From: FEN-1219 sp963713355
GTDB taxonomy: Bacteria > Pseudomonadota > Gammaproteobacteria > Steroidobacterales > Rariloculaceae
Reading direction: 5' to 3'
Assembly: GCA_963713355.1 (NCBI GenBank)
Contig: CAVQLK010000006.1
Span: 1,240,001 to 1,304,000 of the forward strand
DNA length: 64,000 nucleotides
Below are positions 17,171 through 26,511 of the stretch, piece by piece; positions within the stretch are counted from its first letter, which is position 1; each line of letters starts with the position of its first letter. Made by a program: the position numbers and the translations under genes. The notes beneath the pieces are model-generated. The model did no database searches. It was not told the DNA's origin and saw only the letters and a list, made by a program, of their open reading frames with translations.

Positions 17171-17656
17171 ATGCTGAATCTCACGATCAACGGCCGAGCA
17201 CACACCGTCGGCGACGACGTCGACCCGCAGACGCCGCTGCTCTGGGTGCTGCGCGACACGCTCGGGCTCGTCGGCACGAAATACGGTTGCGGCGTCGGCC
17301 AGTGCAGCGCCTGCACGGTGCACTTGAACGGTTCGCCGATCCAGTCGTGCCAGGTGCCCGCATCCGCGGCTGTCGGTCAGCAGATCACGACGGTCGAAGG
17401 TCTCGCGGCGCCAGGCGCGGCGCTGACGGCCGTGCAGCAGGCCTGGATCGAGGAAGACGTCGCGCAGTGCGGCTACTGCCAAGCAGGCCAGATCATGCGC
17501 GCGACGGCGTTGCTGGCGCGGAACCCGCAGCCCAGCGACGACGAGATCGATCGCGACATGGCCGCCAACATTTGCCGCTGCGGCACGTACACGCGCATCC
17601 GCAAAGCGATCCACAGCGCGGCCGCGAAGATGGCGAAGACCGGAGGTGCGCGATGA
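17171..17656 (+). CDS. 2Fe-2S subunit of a second molybdenum hydroxylase
   Basis: 161 residues from the ATG at 17171, chosen because AAGGAG lies just upstream at 17156-17161 and the protein then starts at the usual family position (MLNLTING). Eight cluster cysteines are present: C40, C45, C48, C60 and C100, C103, C135, C137. It passes electrons from the molybdenum site of the large subunit, whose start overlaps its stop (ATGA). It is a paralogue of the divergent gene at 16563-17057. Confidence 0.93.
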   Translation: MLNLTINGRAHTVGDDVDPQTPLLWVLRDTLGLVGTKYGCGVGQCSACTVHLNGSPIQSCQVPASAAVGQQITTVEGLAAPGAALTAVQQAWIEEDVAQCGYCQAGQIMRATALLARNPQPSDDEIDRDMAANICRCGTYTRIRKAIHSAAAKMAKTGGAR

Positions 17657-19920
17657 GCACCTATCTGCCGGAGTTCATGCAGAAGCTGCACGCGCAGCGC
17701 GCCGAGGAAGCCGCGAGCTTGAGTCGCCGCGGCTTCATCAAGCTCACGGGACTCGCGGGCGGCGGGCTCGTGATCGCGGTCTCGCTGCCGCAAGGCGCGC
17801 GCCAAGCTCTCGCGCAGCCAAGCGGGAGCTCCGCGTTCGACGCAAACCCGTACGTGCAGATCCAGCCCGACGGCAAGATCGTGCTGTTCGCGAAGAATCC
17901 CGACGTCGGCCAAGGAGTGAAGACCTCGTTGCCGATGATCGTCGCCGAGGAGCTCGACGCCGATTGGCAGCATGTCGAGGTGCGGCAGTCGGTCATCGAT
18001 GCGAGCAAGTATGGCCCACAGTTTGCCGGCGGCTCGCTGTCGATCCCGATGAACTACGAGTCGCTGCGGCGCGCCGGTGCAACGGCGCGCGCGATGCTCG
18101 TCGCCGCGGCGGCCAAAACCTGGAACGTGCCGGCGGCCGAGCTCACGACGCAGGCGAGCACGGTGCGCCATGCGAGCAGCAACCGCAGCGCGACGTATGG
18201 CGAGCTCGCCGAAGTCGCCGCGACGCTGCCCGTTCCGGACGCGGCGAGCCTGACGCTGAAGCCGAAGCAGAGCTTCCGTTTGCTCGGCACGCGTGTGACG
18301 GGCGTCGACAACGCGAAGCTCGTGCGCGGCGAGCCGCTGTTCGGTATCGATCAGCGCGTCCCTGGCATGCTGTACGCGGCGTTTGCGAAAGCGCCGGCAA
18401 TCGGGGCGCGCGCCACGGCGGCCAATCTCGATCGCATTCGCACGCTGCGCGGCGTCAAGAACGCGTTCATAGTCGCGCACCAAGGGGATCCGCTCGGATT
18501 CAATCCTGCGGCTGCCGCCGTGTTCTCGGGCGTCGCGATCGTCGCCGACTCGACCTGGAATGCGCTGCAAGCCAAGAAGGCGCTCGAGGTGCAATGGGAC
18601 GAGACGCAAGCGTCGAGCGACAGCTGGACGCGTGCCGTGGCGGAGGCGAAGTCGCTCGCGGCGAAGCCGGCGGCGCAGGTGCTCGGCGAGGCCGGCAATG
18701 TCGAAGCTGCGTTTAGCGCCGGCAAGACCGTGGAGGGGTTCTACACGTATCACTACGTCTCGCACGCAGACCTCGAGCCGCAGAACTGCACCGCATGGTT
18801 CAAGGGCGACAGCATCGAGATCTGGGCGCCGACGCAGACGCCGCAGAATGCCGTCGATGCCGTCGCCGCGCTGCTCGGCTTGCCGAAGGACAAGGTCACG
18901 CTGCATCAATTGCGCGGCGGCGGCGGTTTCGGCCGCCGGCTCGCGAACGACAGCGTTTGCGAAGCGGCGCTCGTCTCGAAGCAGGCGGGCGGCGTTCCTG
19001 TGAAGGTGCAGTGGACGCGCGAGGATGACATGGCATTCGACTATTACCGGCCCGGCGGCTTCCATGCGCTGAAGGCGGCCGTCGACGACGCCGGCAAGCT
19101 CGCAGCATGGCAAGACCACTTCATCACGTTCAGCATGGACGGCAAGGCGCCGGTGTCGGCCGCGACGCTCGACAAGAGCGAGTTTCCGGCGAACGTTCTG
19201 GCGAATCAGCGCATGGTTCAGTCGATGATTCCGTCGAAGATTCCGACGGGGCCGTGGCGCGCGCCGGGCAGCAACGTCATCGCGTTCTGCGTGCAGAGCT
19301 TCTTGCACGAATGCGCCGTTGCGGCGAACCGCGACTACGTCGAGTTCCTCGTCGACCTCATGGGCGAGCCGCGTGCGACTTCAGCCGGGCCCTTCGGCGG
19401 CGGGCTACACACGGGGCGCGCCGTCAACGTCATCAAAGCCGTTGCCGAGCGCGCGCAGTGGGGCCGCACGCTGCCGGCAGGCCGCGGTCTCGGCATGGCG
19501 TTTCACTTCAGTCACCAAGGGCACTTCGCCGAGGTCGCCGAGGTCAGCGTCGACGCGACCAAGAAGGTCACGGTGCACAAGGTCTGGGTCGTCGCCGACA
19601 TCGGCCCGATTGTGAATCTGAGCGCGGCCGAGAACCAGTGCCAGGGCTCCGTCATCGACGCTCTGAGCACGGCGATGGGCCTCAAGATCACGTTCGAGAA
19701 CGGCCGCGTCGAGCAGACGAACTTCCACCAGTACCCGATCGTGCGCATCGACAAAGCGCCCGAGATCGACGTCCACTTCCTCGCCACCGACTACACGCCG
19801 ACGGGCTGCGGCGAGCCCGCATTCCCGCCGGCAGCCCCCGCGATCGCGAACGCGATCTTCGCCGCAACGAAGCAACGCATTCGGACGTTGCCGTTCTCGG
19901 AGGACGGTTACTCGGTATAG
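17653..19920 (+). CDS. Molybdopterin-binding large subunit of the second molybdenum hydroxylase
   Basis: 755 residues. A Tat motif SRRGFIK (24-30) and hydrophobic segment lead to a probable cleavage site near residue 55 (QALAQ). Family motifs include FAKNPDVGQGVKTS, LRGGGGFGRR, GPWRAPGSNV and the C-terminal GCGEPAF with the catalytic Glu. It pairs with the small subunit just upstream by overlapping start and stop. Like the divergent enzyme it lacks an FAD subunit. The two large subunits are clearly different sequences, so the two operons probably differ in substrate. No XdhC-type maturation gene is in the window. Confidence 0.92.
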   Translation: MSTYLPEFMQKLHAQRAEEAASLSRRGFIKLTGLAGGGLVIAVSLPQGARQALAQPSGSSAFDANPYVQIQPDGKIVLFAKNPDVGQGVKTSLPMIVAEELDADWQHVEVRQSVIDASKYGPQFAGGSLSIPMNYESLRRAGATARAMLVAAAAKTWNVPAAELTTQASTVRHASSNRSATYGELAEVAATLPVPDAASLTLKPKQSFRLLGTRVTGVDNAKLVRGEPLFGIDQRVPGMLYAAFAKAPAIGARATAANLDRIRTLRGVKNAFIVAHQGDPLGFNPAAAAVFSGVAIVADSTWNALQAKKALEVQWDETQASSDSWTRAVAEAKSLAAKPAAQVLGEAGNVEAAFSAGKTVEGFYTYHYVSHADLEPQNCTAWFKGDSIEIWAPTQTPQNAVDAVAALLGLPKDKVTLHQLRGGGGFGRRLANDSVCEAALVSKQAGGVPVKVQWTREDDMAFDYYRPGGFHALKAAVDDAGKLAAWQDHFITFSMDGKAPVSAATLDKSEFPANVLANQRMVQSMIPSKIPTGPWRAPGSNVIAFCVQSFLHECAVAANRDYVEFLVDLMGEPRATSAGPFGGGLHTGRAVNVIKAVAERAQWGRTLPAGRGLGMAFHFSHQGHFAEVAEVSVDATKKVTVHKVWVVADIGPIVNLSAAENQCQGSVIDALSTAMGLKITFENGRVEQTNFHQYPIVRIDKAPEIDVHFLATDYTPTGCGEPAFPPAAPAIANAIFAATKQRIRTLPFSEDGYSV

Positions 19921-20073
19921 GGCTTACAGCGGCTCGACTGCCGCCATGGAGCCCACGGCGTGGACTCGAAAAAGCAACAACGTGTCGCTCTCGCGCATCG
20001 AAATACGTCGGGTGTAGCATCGCCGCAACTGGAACGACCGAGCTTTTTGAAATGATTCCGCTCGTGACGTGAC

Positions 20074-20086
20074 AGAGACCGTCTCT
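20074..20086. promoter_or_regulatory. Candidate operator palindrome upstream of the PAS hybrid kinase
   Basis: AGAGAC-C-GTCTCT is a perfect 13-bp palindrome, 62 bp before the kinase start and inside the 228-bp gap that follows the molybdenum hydroxylase operon. Its position fits a regulator site. No regulator is known, and a single short palindrome can occur by chance. Confidence 0.25.
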
Positions 20087-20148
20087 TGTTGGTATTGTCC
20101 GCCCCTCCTTTCGCCTAACGATTTTATTTCGGGAGCGGGCAAATCGGG

Positions 20149-22110
20149 GTGGCTCTTCCGGAGCTGGAAATTGACGCGCCTCCTGACGGCGTCAACTACG
20201 AGATGCTGCTCGCGGCAGTGCCTCTAGCGGCGTATGCCTGCAGCTCCGATGGCCGCCTGCTTCAATACAACGAGCACGCCGCTCAACTGTGGGGCCGGCG
20301 ACCGACGCTCAATCATTCCGCGGACCGGTTCTGCGGCTCTCACGCGATGTTTTCCTCCGACGGCACTCCGCTGGCGCACGAGGCGTCCTGGATGGCACGC
20401 GCACTGCGCGATGGCGCGCCGTACGGCGAAAAGGAACTCATCATCGCGCGGCCCGACGGAAGTCAGCGAACCGTCTTGTCGTACGTGACGCCGGTCCACG
20501 ACTCTGACGGCAAGCTCGTTGCGGCGACGGCCGTGCTCGTTGACGTCACGCAGCACGCGCAAGCGCGAAACGCGGCGAAAGCCGCTTTGCGCGCGAGTGA
20601 AGCGAACTTTCGAGCATTTTTCGACAGTAAGGCCATCGGAATAGTGCAAGTCGCTGCGGGCGGTCTATTTGCCCGCGTCAACGATCGCTATTGCGAGCTC
20701 ACGGGCTATAGCCGCGCTGAGCTTGTCAAGATGCGCCCTTTCGATCTCGACCATCCCGACGATCGAGAGGCCGATCAGGAACACGTTCGAAAAGTCATAG
20801 AAGATCCATCGGGCGTATACCAAACCGACAAACGCTATGTACGCAAGGACGGAACAATCGGCTGGGTGCACGTCGCTGCCAACATGCTGCGCGACGAGCA
20901 GGGTCGTCCCACGCAGAGCGCTGCGGTCGCGTTAGATATCAGCGAACGAAAGCGCGCCGAGCAAGCGCTCCATGAGGCTGATCGAGCGAAGGACGAGTTC
21001 TTGGCGACGCTTGCGCACGAGCTGCGCAATCCGCTCGCTCCGCTAAAGAACGCTGCAGAATTGCTGCGTCATCCTGCCGCAAAGCCGGATTGGTGCCGCG
21101 ACGTCATCGAGCGACAGGTCAATCACCTCTCGCGCCTCATCGACGATCTGCTCGACGTCTCGCGCATCGCGCGGGACAAGCTCGAGTTGCGTAAACAGCC
21201 GGTAGAGATCGCAGAAGTCATTCGCAGCGCCGTGGAGGCGAGCCGGCCGATGATCGAAAGCTGTGGCCAGACGCTGCTTGTCGCGCCGCTGCCTGAAAGG
21301 ATCTATGTCGACGGCGACCTCGTCCGGCTCACACAGGTCCTAACCAATCTGCTGACGAACGCCGCAAAGTTCTCGCAAGGTGCGGGGGCCATTCGGTTGA
21401 GCGGCGGGCGTGATGGCGGCCACGTGGGTATCAGCGTTGCGGACTCAGGCATCGGAATCACGAAAGAAGAGTTGCCACGCGTGTTCGACCGGTTCTATCA
21501 AAGCCAGCGGCGGAGTGCTCGTTTTCTAGGGGGCCTCGGCATCGGGCTCTCGCTCGTGCGCCGGCTCGTCGAGCTGCACGGCGGCATCGTCGAAGCGCGT
21601 AGCGAAGGGCCCGGCCGCGGCAGCGAGTTCGTGATCAGGCTGCCAATCACGGCTGCGCCCGCCGCTGATTCCGCCGGCTCGATCGATGCGACCCTCGAGC
21701 CTGTATGCGGCACTCGCAAACGAGTTCTGATCGTCGACGACAATGCCGACGGCGCCGATTCGCTCGGCCGGCTCCTCGAGTCCCTCGGCCACGAGGCCGC
21801 AATGGAGTACGACGGTCATGCGGCGCTCGAGCGTGCCGAGACCTTCGTCGCCGACGTCGTCCTGCTCGATCTTGGGATGCCGGGGCTCGACGGCTTCGAA
21901 ATATGTCGGCGGCTGCGCGGACGTGAATCTCCGCATCGGCCGCGGATCGTTGCGATGACGGGATGGGGCCGAGAGGGGGACCGCGCACGCACGGCTGCCG
22001 CGGGTTTCGATGCGCATCTCGTGAAGCCCGTCGACCTTACCGCGCTTGCGCGGTTGCTCGAGGAGCCCGCATCCTCGAGCCATCAGAGCGCCCGACGGCT
22101 GCCGCGCTAG
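20149..22110 (+). CDS. PAS-PAS hybrid sensor histidine kinase
   Basis: 653 residues, GTG start at 20149 preceded by GGGAGCGGG. Order of domains: PAS (about 15-130), PAS with PAC-like end (about 145-265), HisKA with the phospho-acceptor His at 290 (LAHELRNPL), HATPase with GIGLSLVRRLVELHG in the G2 region, and a C-terminal receiver with D574 (LLDLGMPG). There are no membrane segments, so it senses a cytoplasmic signal. The receiver ends the protein, and no cognate DNA-binding regulator is adjacent. It resembles the last module of the kinase at 41262-45068. The signal may be redox or a small molecule bound by PAS; this is inference. Confidence 0.92.
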   Translation: MALPELEIDAPPDGVNYEMLLAAVPLAAYACSSDGRLLQYNEHAAQLWGRRPTLNHSADRFCGSHAMFSSDGTPLAHEASWMARALRDGAPYGEKELIIARPDGSQRTVLSYVTPVHDSDGKLVAATAVLVDVTQHAQARNAAKAALRASEANFRAFFDSKAIGIVQVAAGGLFARVNDRYCELTGYSRAELVKMRPFDLDHPDDREADQEHVRKVIEDPSGVYQTDKRYVRKDGTIGWVHVAANMLRDEQGRPTQSAAVALDISERKRAEQALHEADRAKDEFLATLAHELRNPLAPLKNAAELLRHPAAKPDWCRDVIERQVNHLSRLIDDLLDVSRIARDKLELRKQPVEIAEVIRSAVEASRPMIESCGQTLLVAPLPERIYVDGDLVRLTQVLTNLLTNAAKFSQGAGAIRLSGGRDGGHVGISVADSGIGITKEELPRVFDRFYQSQRRSARFLGGLGIGLSLVRRLVELHGGIVEARSEGPGRGSEFVIRLPITAAPAADSAGSIDATLEPVCGTRKRVLIVDDNADGADSLGRLLESLGHEAAMEYDGHAALERAETFVADVVLLDLGMPGLDGFEICRRLRGRESPHRPRIVAMTGWGREGDRARTAAAGFDAHLVKPVDLTALARLLEEPASSSHQSARRLPR

Positions 22111-22153
22111 ACATCCCCCTCGAACGCGCGCCGACAAGGCGCTTCGCCCGGGT

Positions 22154-23746
22154 TCAGCGACATTCGAAGCTCGCGGCGTCTTCGGTGTTCCCACTCCCGC
22201 GGTAATGCGTGTGCTGCGGATGCGGGCACAGCGGCCGGCTGCGCGCCGGAAACGCGTTGCCCGTCGCGACGACGGAATCGGGTGCGCGATTTTTCTCGAC
22301 CCACTCGACGATCGCGGACAGCAGGTCGAACTGATCGAGCGTCGAGCCGCCGCCGCAGTGGCCCATGCCCGGCACGAGAAACAGTCGGCTCCAGTCGCGC
22401 GTCGCGTCTAGGCCGCCGCTCACGGCCGCGAGCTCGTCGTAGTACCGCACCGTGTCGAGCGACGAGAACCATGGGTCGCTAACACCATGGTAAAACAATA
22501 ACTTACCACCGTTACCTGAGAAGGTACTCAAGTTCGTCCAGCCCGCCGTATCGCCGAGCGTCGAGGCGTCGCCGAGCACCTGCGCGACCTCCGCATCGAC
22601 ATCTTGCGTCGTCGGCGGCACGCGCGGACCGACGGGGCTCGGGGCGCCGGTGAGCACGCCGGGGATGCCCGCCGCCGTGGTCGTGAGGCCCGTGTCGTAG
22701 AGATAGCCGGGATAGACCTGCCTTCCGCTCGCGGTTCGAGGGCCGGAGAGCGCCCGCTTCACGGCGCTCGCCTGCACGGTGCTCAAGCAGGTGTCGTTCT
22801 TCGCGCCCGAGCAGATCAAGGCATTCGGGTCGAAGTCGCAGCCCAACGGATCGAAGATCAAGCCGTCGGCGAGCCCGTCGTCCGCGTCGCACGTTTTCAG
22901 CAGCGAGTCGATGACGAGCTTCTTATCAGTCTCAGAGAGCGCGCTGCCGGGAACGACGGCGCCGTTCGCGTCGCGCTGCGCCGCCGCGCTCAGCGCGACG
23001 GCGACGGAGCGCATACCGAGATTCGAGAAGCCCGTGCGCATCGCGGGCGCACCCGAGACGAGGCCGTCGAAGTACGCCGGGTAGCGCTGCGACATGATCA
23101 TCGCCTCGCGGCCGCCCGTGGAGCAGCCGACGAAATACGAGTGCTCCGCAGGCTCGCGGTAATACGCGTCGATGATGGCTTTCGCGGCGACCGTGACCTT
23201 GCCGTTCGCGAGCCAGAGAAAATTCAGCGCGGCTTCCTGGTCTGCGAAGAAGCTGCCGTCGAACACGGCGCCTTGGTGGCCCGTGTCGGTCGTGACGACG
23301 GCGAAACGGCGCGCCAGCGCCGGCGTGCCGCCCGCGGCGCCGCCGCCGAGCGGCGGCGCGACAGTGCCGTTCAAGCCGCCGCCGCCCTGAAACAGGAATT
23401 GCCCCGCCCAGTCGTCGGGTAGCGCGAGCGCGAACCGGATGCCGTACTCGACGCCGCCCACGCCCGTGCGCCGCTCGAGAATGCCGTCGACGCGGCAATG
23501 CGCGGGTATCTCGCCCGCGAAGCCGGGCCGCCCCGGTGCAGCGGCGGGTCCCGGTCCGGCGGGGACACGCGTTGCGCTCGTAATCTCGAGCGAGGCACCG
23601 GGTAACGCGAACGACTTCAGAGCGCTGCAAGCAGCTTCTTGAGCCAGCGCCGGCGCGCCGATGCAGAGCGACAGCAGCGCGGCGGCCAAAGCGCCAGCCT
23701 CGAGTCCCGAAGCCCAGCGTGCCGACGAATCTTGTTCTCGCATCAT
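22154..23746 (-). CDS. Tannase/feruloyl esterase family protein
   Basis: 530 residues from the first of two adjacent Met codons at 23746/23743; the longer open frame upstream is antisense to the next gene. The signal peptide ends near residue 36 (APALAQ). The alpha/beta-hydrolase nucleophile is S209 in GCSTGGRE, the acid is probably the Asp of HGVSDPWF, and the base His is in GMGHCGGG. The Cys before the nucleophile (C208) and the Cys after the His match the CS-D-HC disulphide motif of tannases and feruloyl esterases. Expected role: secreted hydrolysis of aromatic esters such as gallate, ferulate or phthalate-type esters. It is convergent with the PAS kinase. Confidence 0.9.
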   Translation of the reverse strand: MMREQDSSARWASGLEAGALAAALLSLCIGAPALAQEAACSALKSFALPGASLEITSATRVPAGPGPAAAPGRPGFAGEIPAHCRVDGILERRTGVGGVEYGIRFALALPDDWAGQFLFQGGGGLNGTVAPPLGGGAAGGTPALARRFAVVTTDTGHQGAVFDGSFFADQEAALNFLWLANGKVTVAAKAIIDAYYREPAEHSYFVGCSTGGREAMIMSQRYPAYFDGLVSGAPAMRTGFSNLGMRSVAVALSAAAQRDANGAVVPGSALSETDKKLVIDSLLKTCDADDGLADGLIFDPLGCDFDPNALICSGAKNDTCLSTVQASAVKRALSGPRTASGRQVYPGYLYDTGLTTTAAGIPGVLTGAPSPVGPRVPPTTQDVDAEVAQVLGDASTLGDTAGWTNLSTFSGNGGKLLFYHGVSDPWFSSLDTVRYYDELAAVSGGLDATRDWSRLFLVPGMGHCGGGSTLDQFDLLSAIVEWVEKNRAPDSVVATGNAFPARSRPLCPHPQHTHYRGSGNTEDAASFECR

Positions 23747-23869
23747 TCGTGATTCCCCCGTTGATCTGCTCGCGCCATGATAGGCACGTGGCGCTCGGCT
23801 CGTACAACCCGTAGCACGGCGCTCGGCCGCCGTGAGGTATATAAGAGTCGCAATCAAGGTGATGAAGCC

Positions 23870-24763
23870 ATGTGGGAGAACACCATTCTCGTGGTCGTCG
23901 ATGCGACCGCGCCATCGCATCAGCCGGCGCTCGAGCGCGCGGCGTGGCTTGCCAAGCAAGCCGGCGCTCGTGTCGAGCTTTTCGCCTGCGAGTTCGACCC
24001 GGACCTCGACTCCGGCCGCGCCGCCGCCGCAGCCCGCGAGCAAGCCCTGCTGCAGCGGTGCCGCATTCTCGAGGAGCTGGCCGCGCCGCTGCGGCAACAG
24101 GGATTGACGGTCGGCGTCGACGTCGTTTGGGACCATCCGTTCGATGCTGCGATCCTCAAGAAGGCTGCAGCGCACGACTACTGGCTCGTCGCGAAGGACA
24201 CGCATCACCACAATCTCGCGCAGCGCACGCTACTGACGAACGTCGATTGGCACCTGATTCGCACGTGCCCCGTGCCGCTATTGCTCGTCAAGGACCGCAA
24301 GCTCGCGGTGGCGCCGAACGTGCTCGCAGCAGTCGACCCCGTCAACGAGCACGACAAGCCGGCCGCGCTCGATGATCGCATCTACACGTTCGCCGCCGAT
24401 CTCGCGCGCAACCTGCGCGGCCGCCTGCACGTCGTGCACTCGTATGCAACGCCGCTCGGCGCCGAGCTGCCGGCCGACGCAGTGAAGCTCATCGCCGACG
24501 AGCATCGCGAGGCGATGACGCGATTTCTCGATACGCACGCAGCGCTGGAAGGCCGCCCGCACCTGTACGAAGGCGCGGCGCACGAGTGCTTGCAGCAGGC
24601 GGCCAAAGAGCATGCGGCCGATTTCGTCGTCATGGGCGCCGTGGCGCGCCGCGGGCTGAAGCGGCTTTTCATCGGCAGCACGGCCGAGCGCGTGCTCGAC
24701 CGGTTGCCCTGCGACCTCGTCATCATCAAGCCGCTCGACTTCGAGGTTGCCGAGGCTGACTAA
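23870..24763 (+). CDS. Tandem-domain universal stress protein, UspE-like
   Basis: 297 residues from the ATG at 23870, after AAGGTGATG; the family start (MWENTILVVVD) supports this. Two Usp domains follow each other (about 1-150 and 155-295). The second ends with VMGAVARRGLKRLFIGSTAERVLDRL and CDLVIIKP, the UspA nucleotide-loop pattern G-x9-G-S/N and the usual last strand. The layout is that of E. coli UspE (about 316 residues), a cytoplasmic protein linked to stress survival and aggregation. A paralogue lies at 25407-26336 on the other strand. Confidence 0.88.
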   Translation: MWENTILVVVDATAPSHQPALERAAWLAKQAGARVELFACEFDPDLDSGRAAAAAREQALLQRCRILEELAAPLRQQGLTVGVDVVWDHPFDAAILKKAAAHDYWLVAKDTHHHNLAQRTLLTNVDWHLIRTCPVPLLLVKDRKLAVAPNVLAAVDPVNEHDKPAALDDRIYTFAADLARNLRGRLHVVHSYATPLGAELPADAVKLIADEHREAMTRFLDTHAALEGRPHLYEGAAHECLQQAAKEHAADFVVMGAVARRGLKRLFIGSTAERVLDRLPCDLVIIKPLDFEVAEAD

Positions 24764-24769
24764 CGGGCG

Positions 24770-25129
24770 CTAGCGCACGCGCATCGCAGCGTCGCGAGCC
24801 ATTTGCTGCGCCGTCATCGCGTCGCGCTGCGCCGCTCCGGCGTCGCGCGCGGCCGTCTCGGCGAGACGCTCGACGCGCTGGACGTCGGCGGCCAGCCGCT
24901 CGAGCGAGCGCTCGAGCGTCGTCACTCGTGCCTGGAGCCCCGCGCCGCTTTCGCCGCCGAGGTTGGGCTGCCGTGCGCTTTCGAGGCCGAAGCGTGTTTC
25001 GAGCGTGGCGAGCGCCGACTCGAGCGCCGAAATGCGCTCTTCCGTCGTGGGCGGCCGCGGTTGCGCGAATGCGAGCGCAAAGATCGACGCTGCCGCGAGC
25101 GCGATCGAGGATCTAAGGATCTTTCGCAT
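24770..25129 (-). CDS. Small exported coiled-coil protein
   Basis: 119 residues with a signal peptide (about 1-23, ending ALAFAQ). The mature part is almost entirely helical, with heptad-like stretches ERISALESALATLETRF and VTTLERSLERLAADVQRVE and an Ala-rich end. This suggests a periplasmic coiled coil that may form a trimer like Lpp or YbgF-type segments. I do not recognise the family. It is convergent with the UspE-like gene (stops 6 bp apart) and is preceded 52 bp upstream by the Pmp3 gene on the same strand. Confidence 0.7.
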   Translation of the reverse strand: MRKILRSSIALAAASIFALAFAQPRPPTTEERISALESALATLETRFGLESARQPNLGGESGAGLQARVTTLERSLERLAADVQRVERLAETAARDAGAAQRDAMTAQQMARDAAMRVR

Positions 25130-25181
25130 CGGAGTTCTCCCTGATCAGCGACACCATCTCGGCCGAGCCGACGAGGGTTGC

Positions 25182-25340
25182 TCAACGGCGCGCGATGATC
25201 CAGACCGCATGCACGATGCCGGGAATGTAGCCGAGCAGTGTCAGAAGAATGTTCAGCCAGAAATGGCCGCGGAATCCCACCTGAAGGAATACGCCGACCG
25301 GCGGCAGCAAGATTGCAAAGATGATGCGTATGACATCCAT
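25182..25340 (-). CDS. Pmp3/YqaE-family small membrane protein
   Basis: A 52-residue protein read from the minus strand, ATG at 25340 to TGA at 25182. It starts MDVIRIIFAILLPPVGVFL and continues with GFRGHFWLNILLTLLGYIPG, then HAVWII and a basic end. These are the two membrane segments and the LPPxGV and LLTLLGYIPG motifs of the Pmp3/YqaE family (UPF0057). Family members affect membrane potential and respond to salt, cold or stress. It sits between the coiled-coil gene and the second UspE-like gene, all on the same strand, which fits a stress-related group. Confidence 0.9.
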   Translation of the reverse strand: MDVIRIIFAILLPPVGVFLQVGFRGHFWLNILLTLLGYIPGIVHAVWIIARR

Positions 25341-25406
25341 GAGCCGGCCCCTCGTGTGTGGGTTAGCGCAGCAAGATTGGTGCCAGTGCCGGTGGCCGCT
25401 GCGGTC

Positions 25407-26336
25407 TCAAGTAGGGAGCGCAGGCTTGAAGCCGTCGGGCTTCACGATCACGAGGTCGCAATGCAGCCGGTCGAGGATATCCTCGGCCGTGTTGCCGAGG
25501 AACAAACCCTTCAAGCCGCTGCGAGAAATGGCGCCGATGACAACGGCGTCCGCGCGCAGCTGATCCGTGAGCTCGAGCAGCAGTTGCCGCGTGCTGCCCT
25601 GCTGGACGTGAATGCGCTGCGGCAGAATGCCGTACGTCTTGCAGAGCCGCTCGACGGCCGCCGTGTGATCGGCGCGCATCGCGTCCGCGAGCTCGTTGAC
25701 CGGCAGGGCTACCGGCATCGCCATGGAGTCCGTAGACACGGCCATTGCCGCCGAGACGTCGAATGCGTGAAACGCGTGGACCTCGCCGCCGAGCGACGTG
25801 GCGAGCTCGATCGCCGTGCTCAGGATGACTTTGTCCAGGTCCGCGGGTTTGTCGCGCTCGTGCAGAGGGTCGACGGCAGCGATGAAGCATGGACGTTGCC
25901 CCGGCGGGCGCGGCTTCACGAGCCACAGCGTCACCGCGCACGCGCGGATCAGGCTCCAATCCGTGTTCGAGAAGATCGAGCGCCGCAGAGCGGAGTGGTA
26001 GTGCGTGTCCTTGATCACGACGTCGGCTGCGGCGTCCACGGACTTGCGGACGATGCTGTCGTGCAGCGGGTAGTCCCAACGCGTATCGACGGCGACTTCG
26101 AGAGCGGCCGCTCGCAGCGGCTCGGCGAGCTGCTCGAGCCGGCGCCGGTGCCGCTCGAGCAGGGCTGCGCGAGCGTCGGCTTCGCGCGAGGCTGCGCCGC
26201 CGAGATGCGCGGCATAGTCGCTGATGAAGAGCTCGATTCGTGCCGGCACGTGCCGCGCGAGCCAGGCGGCGCGCTCGATTGCGGGATGGGTGCTCGCCGT
26301 GGGGTCGACGACGACGAGCAGGCGTTGAACGCTCAT
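25407..26336 (-). CDS. Tandem-domain universal stress protein, UspE-like (paralogue)
   Basis: 309 residues from the ATG at 26336, with GGAGGTG 6 bp upstream. It has two Usp domains. The last part, VIGAISRSGLKGLFLGN and CDLVIVKPDGF, matches UspE. The N-terminus (LLVVVDPTASTHPAIERAAW) is very close to that of the protein at 23870 (ILVVVDATAPSHQPALERAAW), so the two are paralogues. They lie 640 bp apart on opposite strands, enclosing the coiled-coil and Pmp3 genes. The minus-strand upstream region contains TACAAT, a possible -10 box, without a clear -35. Confidence 0.9.
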   Translation of the reverse strand: MSVQRLLVVVDPTASTHPAIERAAWLARHVPARIELFISDYAAHLGGAASREADARAALLERHRRRLEQLAEPLRAAALEVAVDTRWDYPLHDSIVRKSVDAAADVVIKDTHYHSALRRSIFSNTDWSLIRACAVTLWLVKPRPPGQRPCFIAAVDPLHERDKPADLDKVILSTAIELATSLGGEVHAFHAFDVSAAMAVSTDSMAMPVALPVNELADAMRADHTAAVERLCKTYGILPQRIHVQQGSTRQLLLELTDQLRADAVVIGAISRSGLKGLFLGNTAEDILDRLHCDLVIVKPDGFKPALPT

Positions 26337-26511
26337 GCTGCACCTCCGTGGCGCACCTCTTCCGATTATTGTAATCCGAGCGAACGCGTGCCCCCACCAA
26401 GGTAGCGGCAGCCTGCAGGCTGACGACGCCGGGCTGGTCAAAGGCAGGAGATTCGAGGCAGGATGATTTCAAGAGGGTTGCGTCGAGCGGCCCGACCACG
26501 GACGGTGACCA

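Noticed and set aside
14251..17316. A 1021-codon fusion of the molybdenum hydroxylase large subunit with upstream sequence
   Set aside because: The extra N-terminal part is out of frame with the true 2Fe-2S subunit gene and lacks cluster cysteines. The Tat signal starts at the ATG at 16566.
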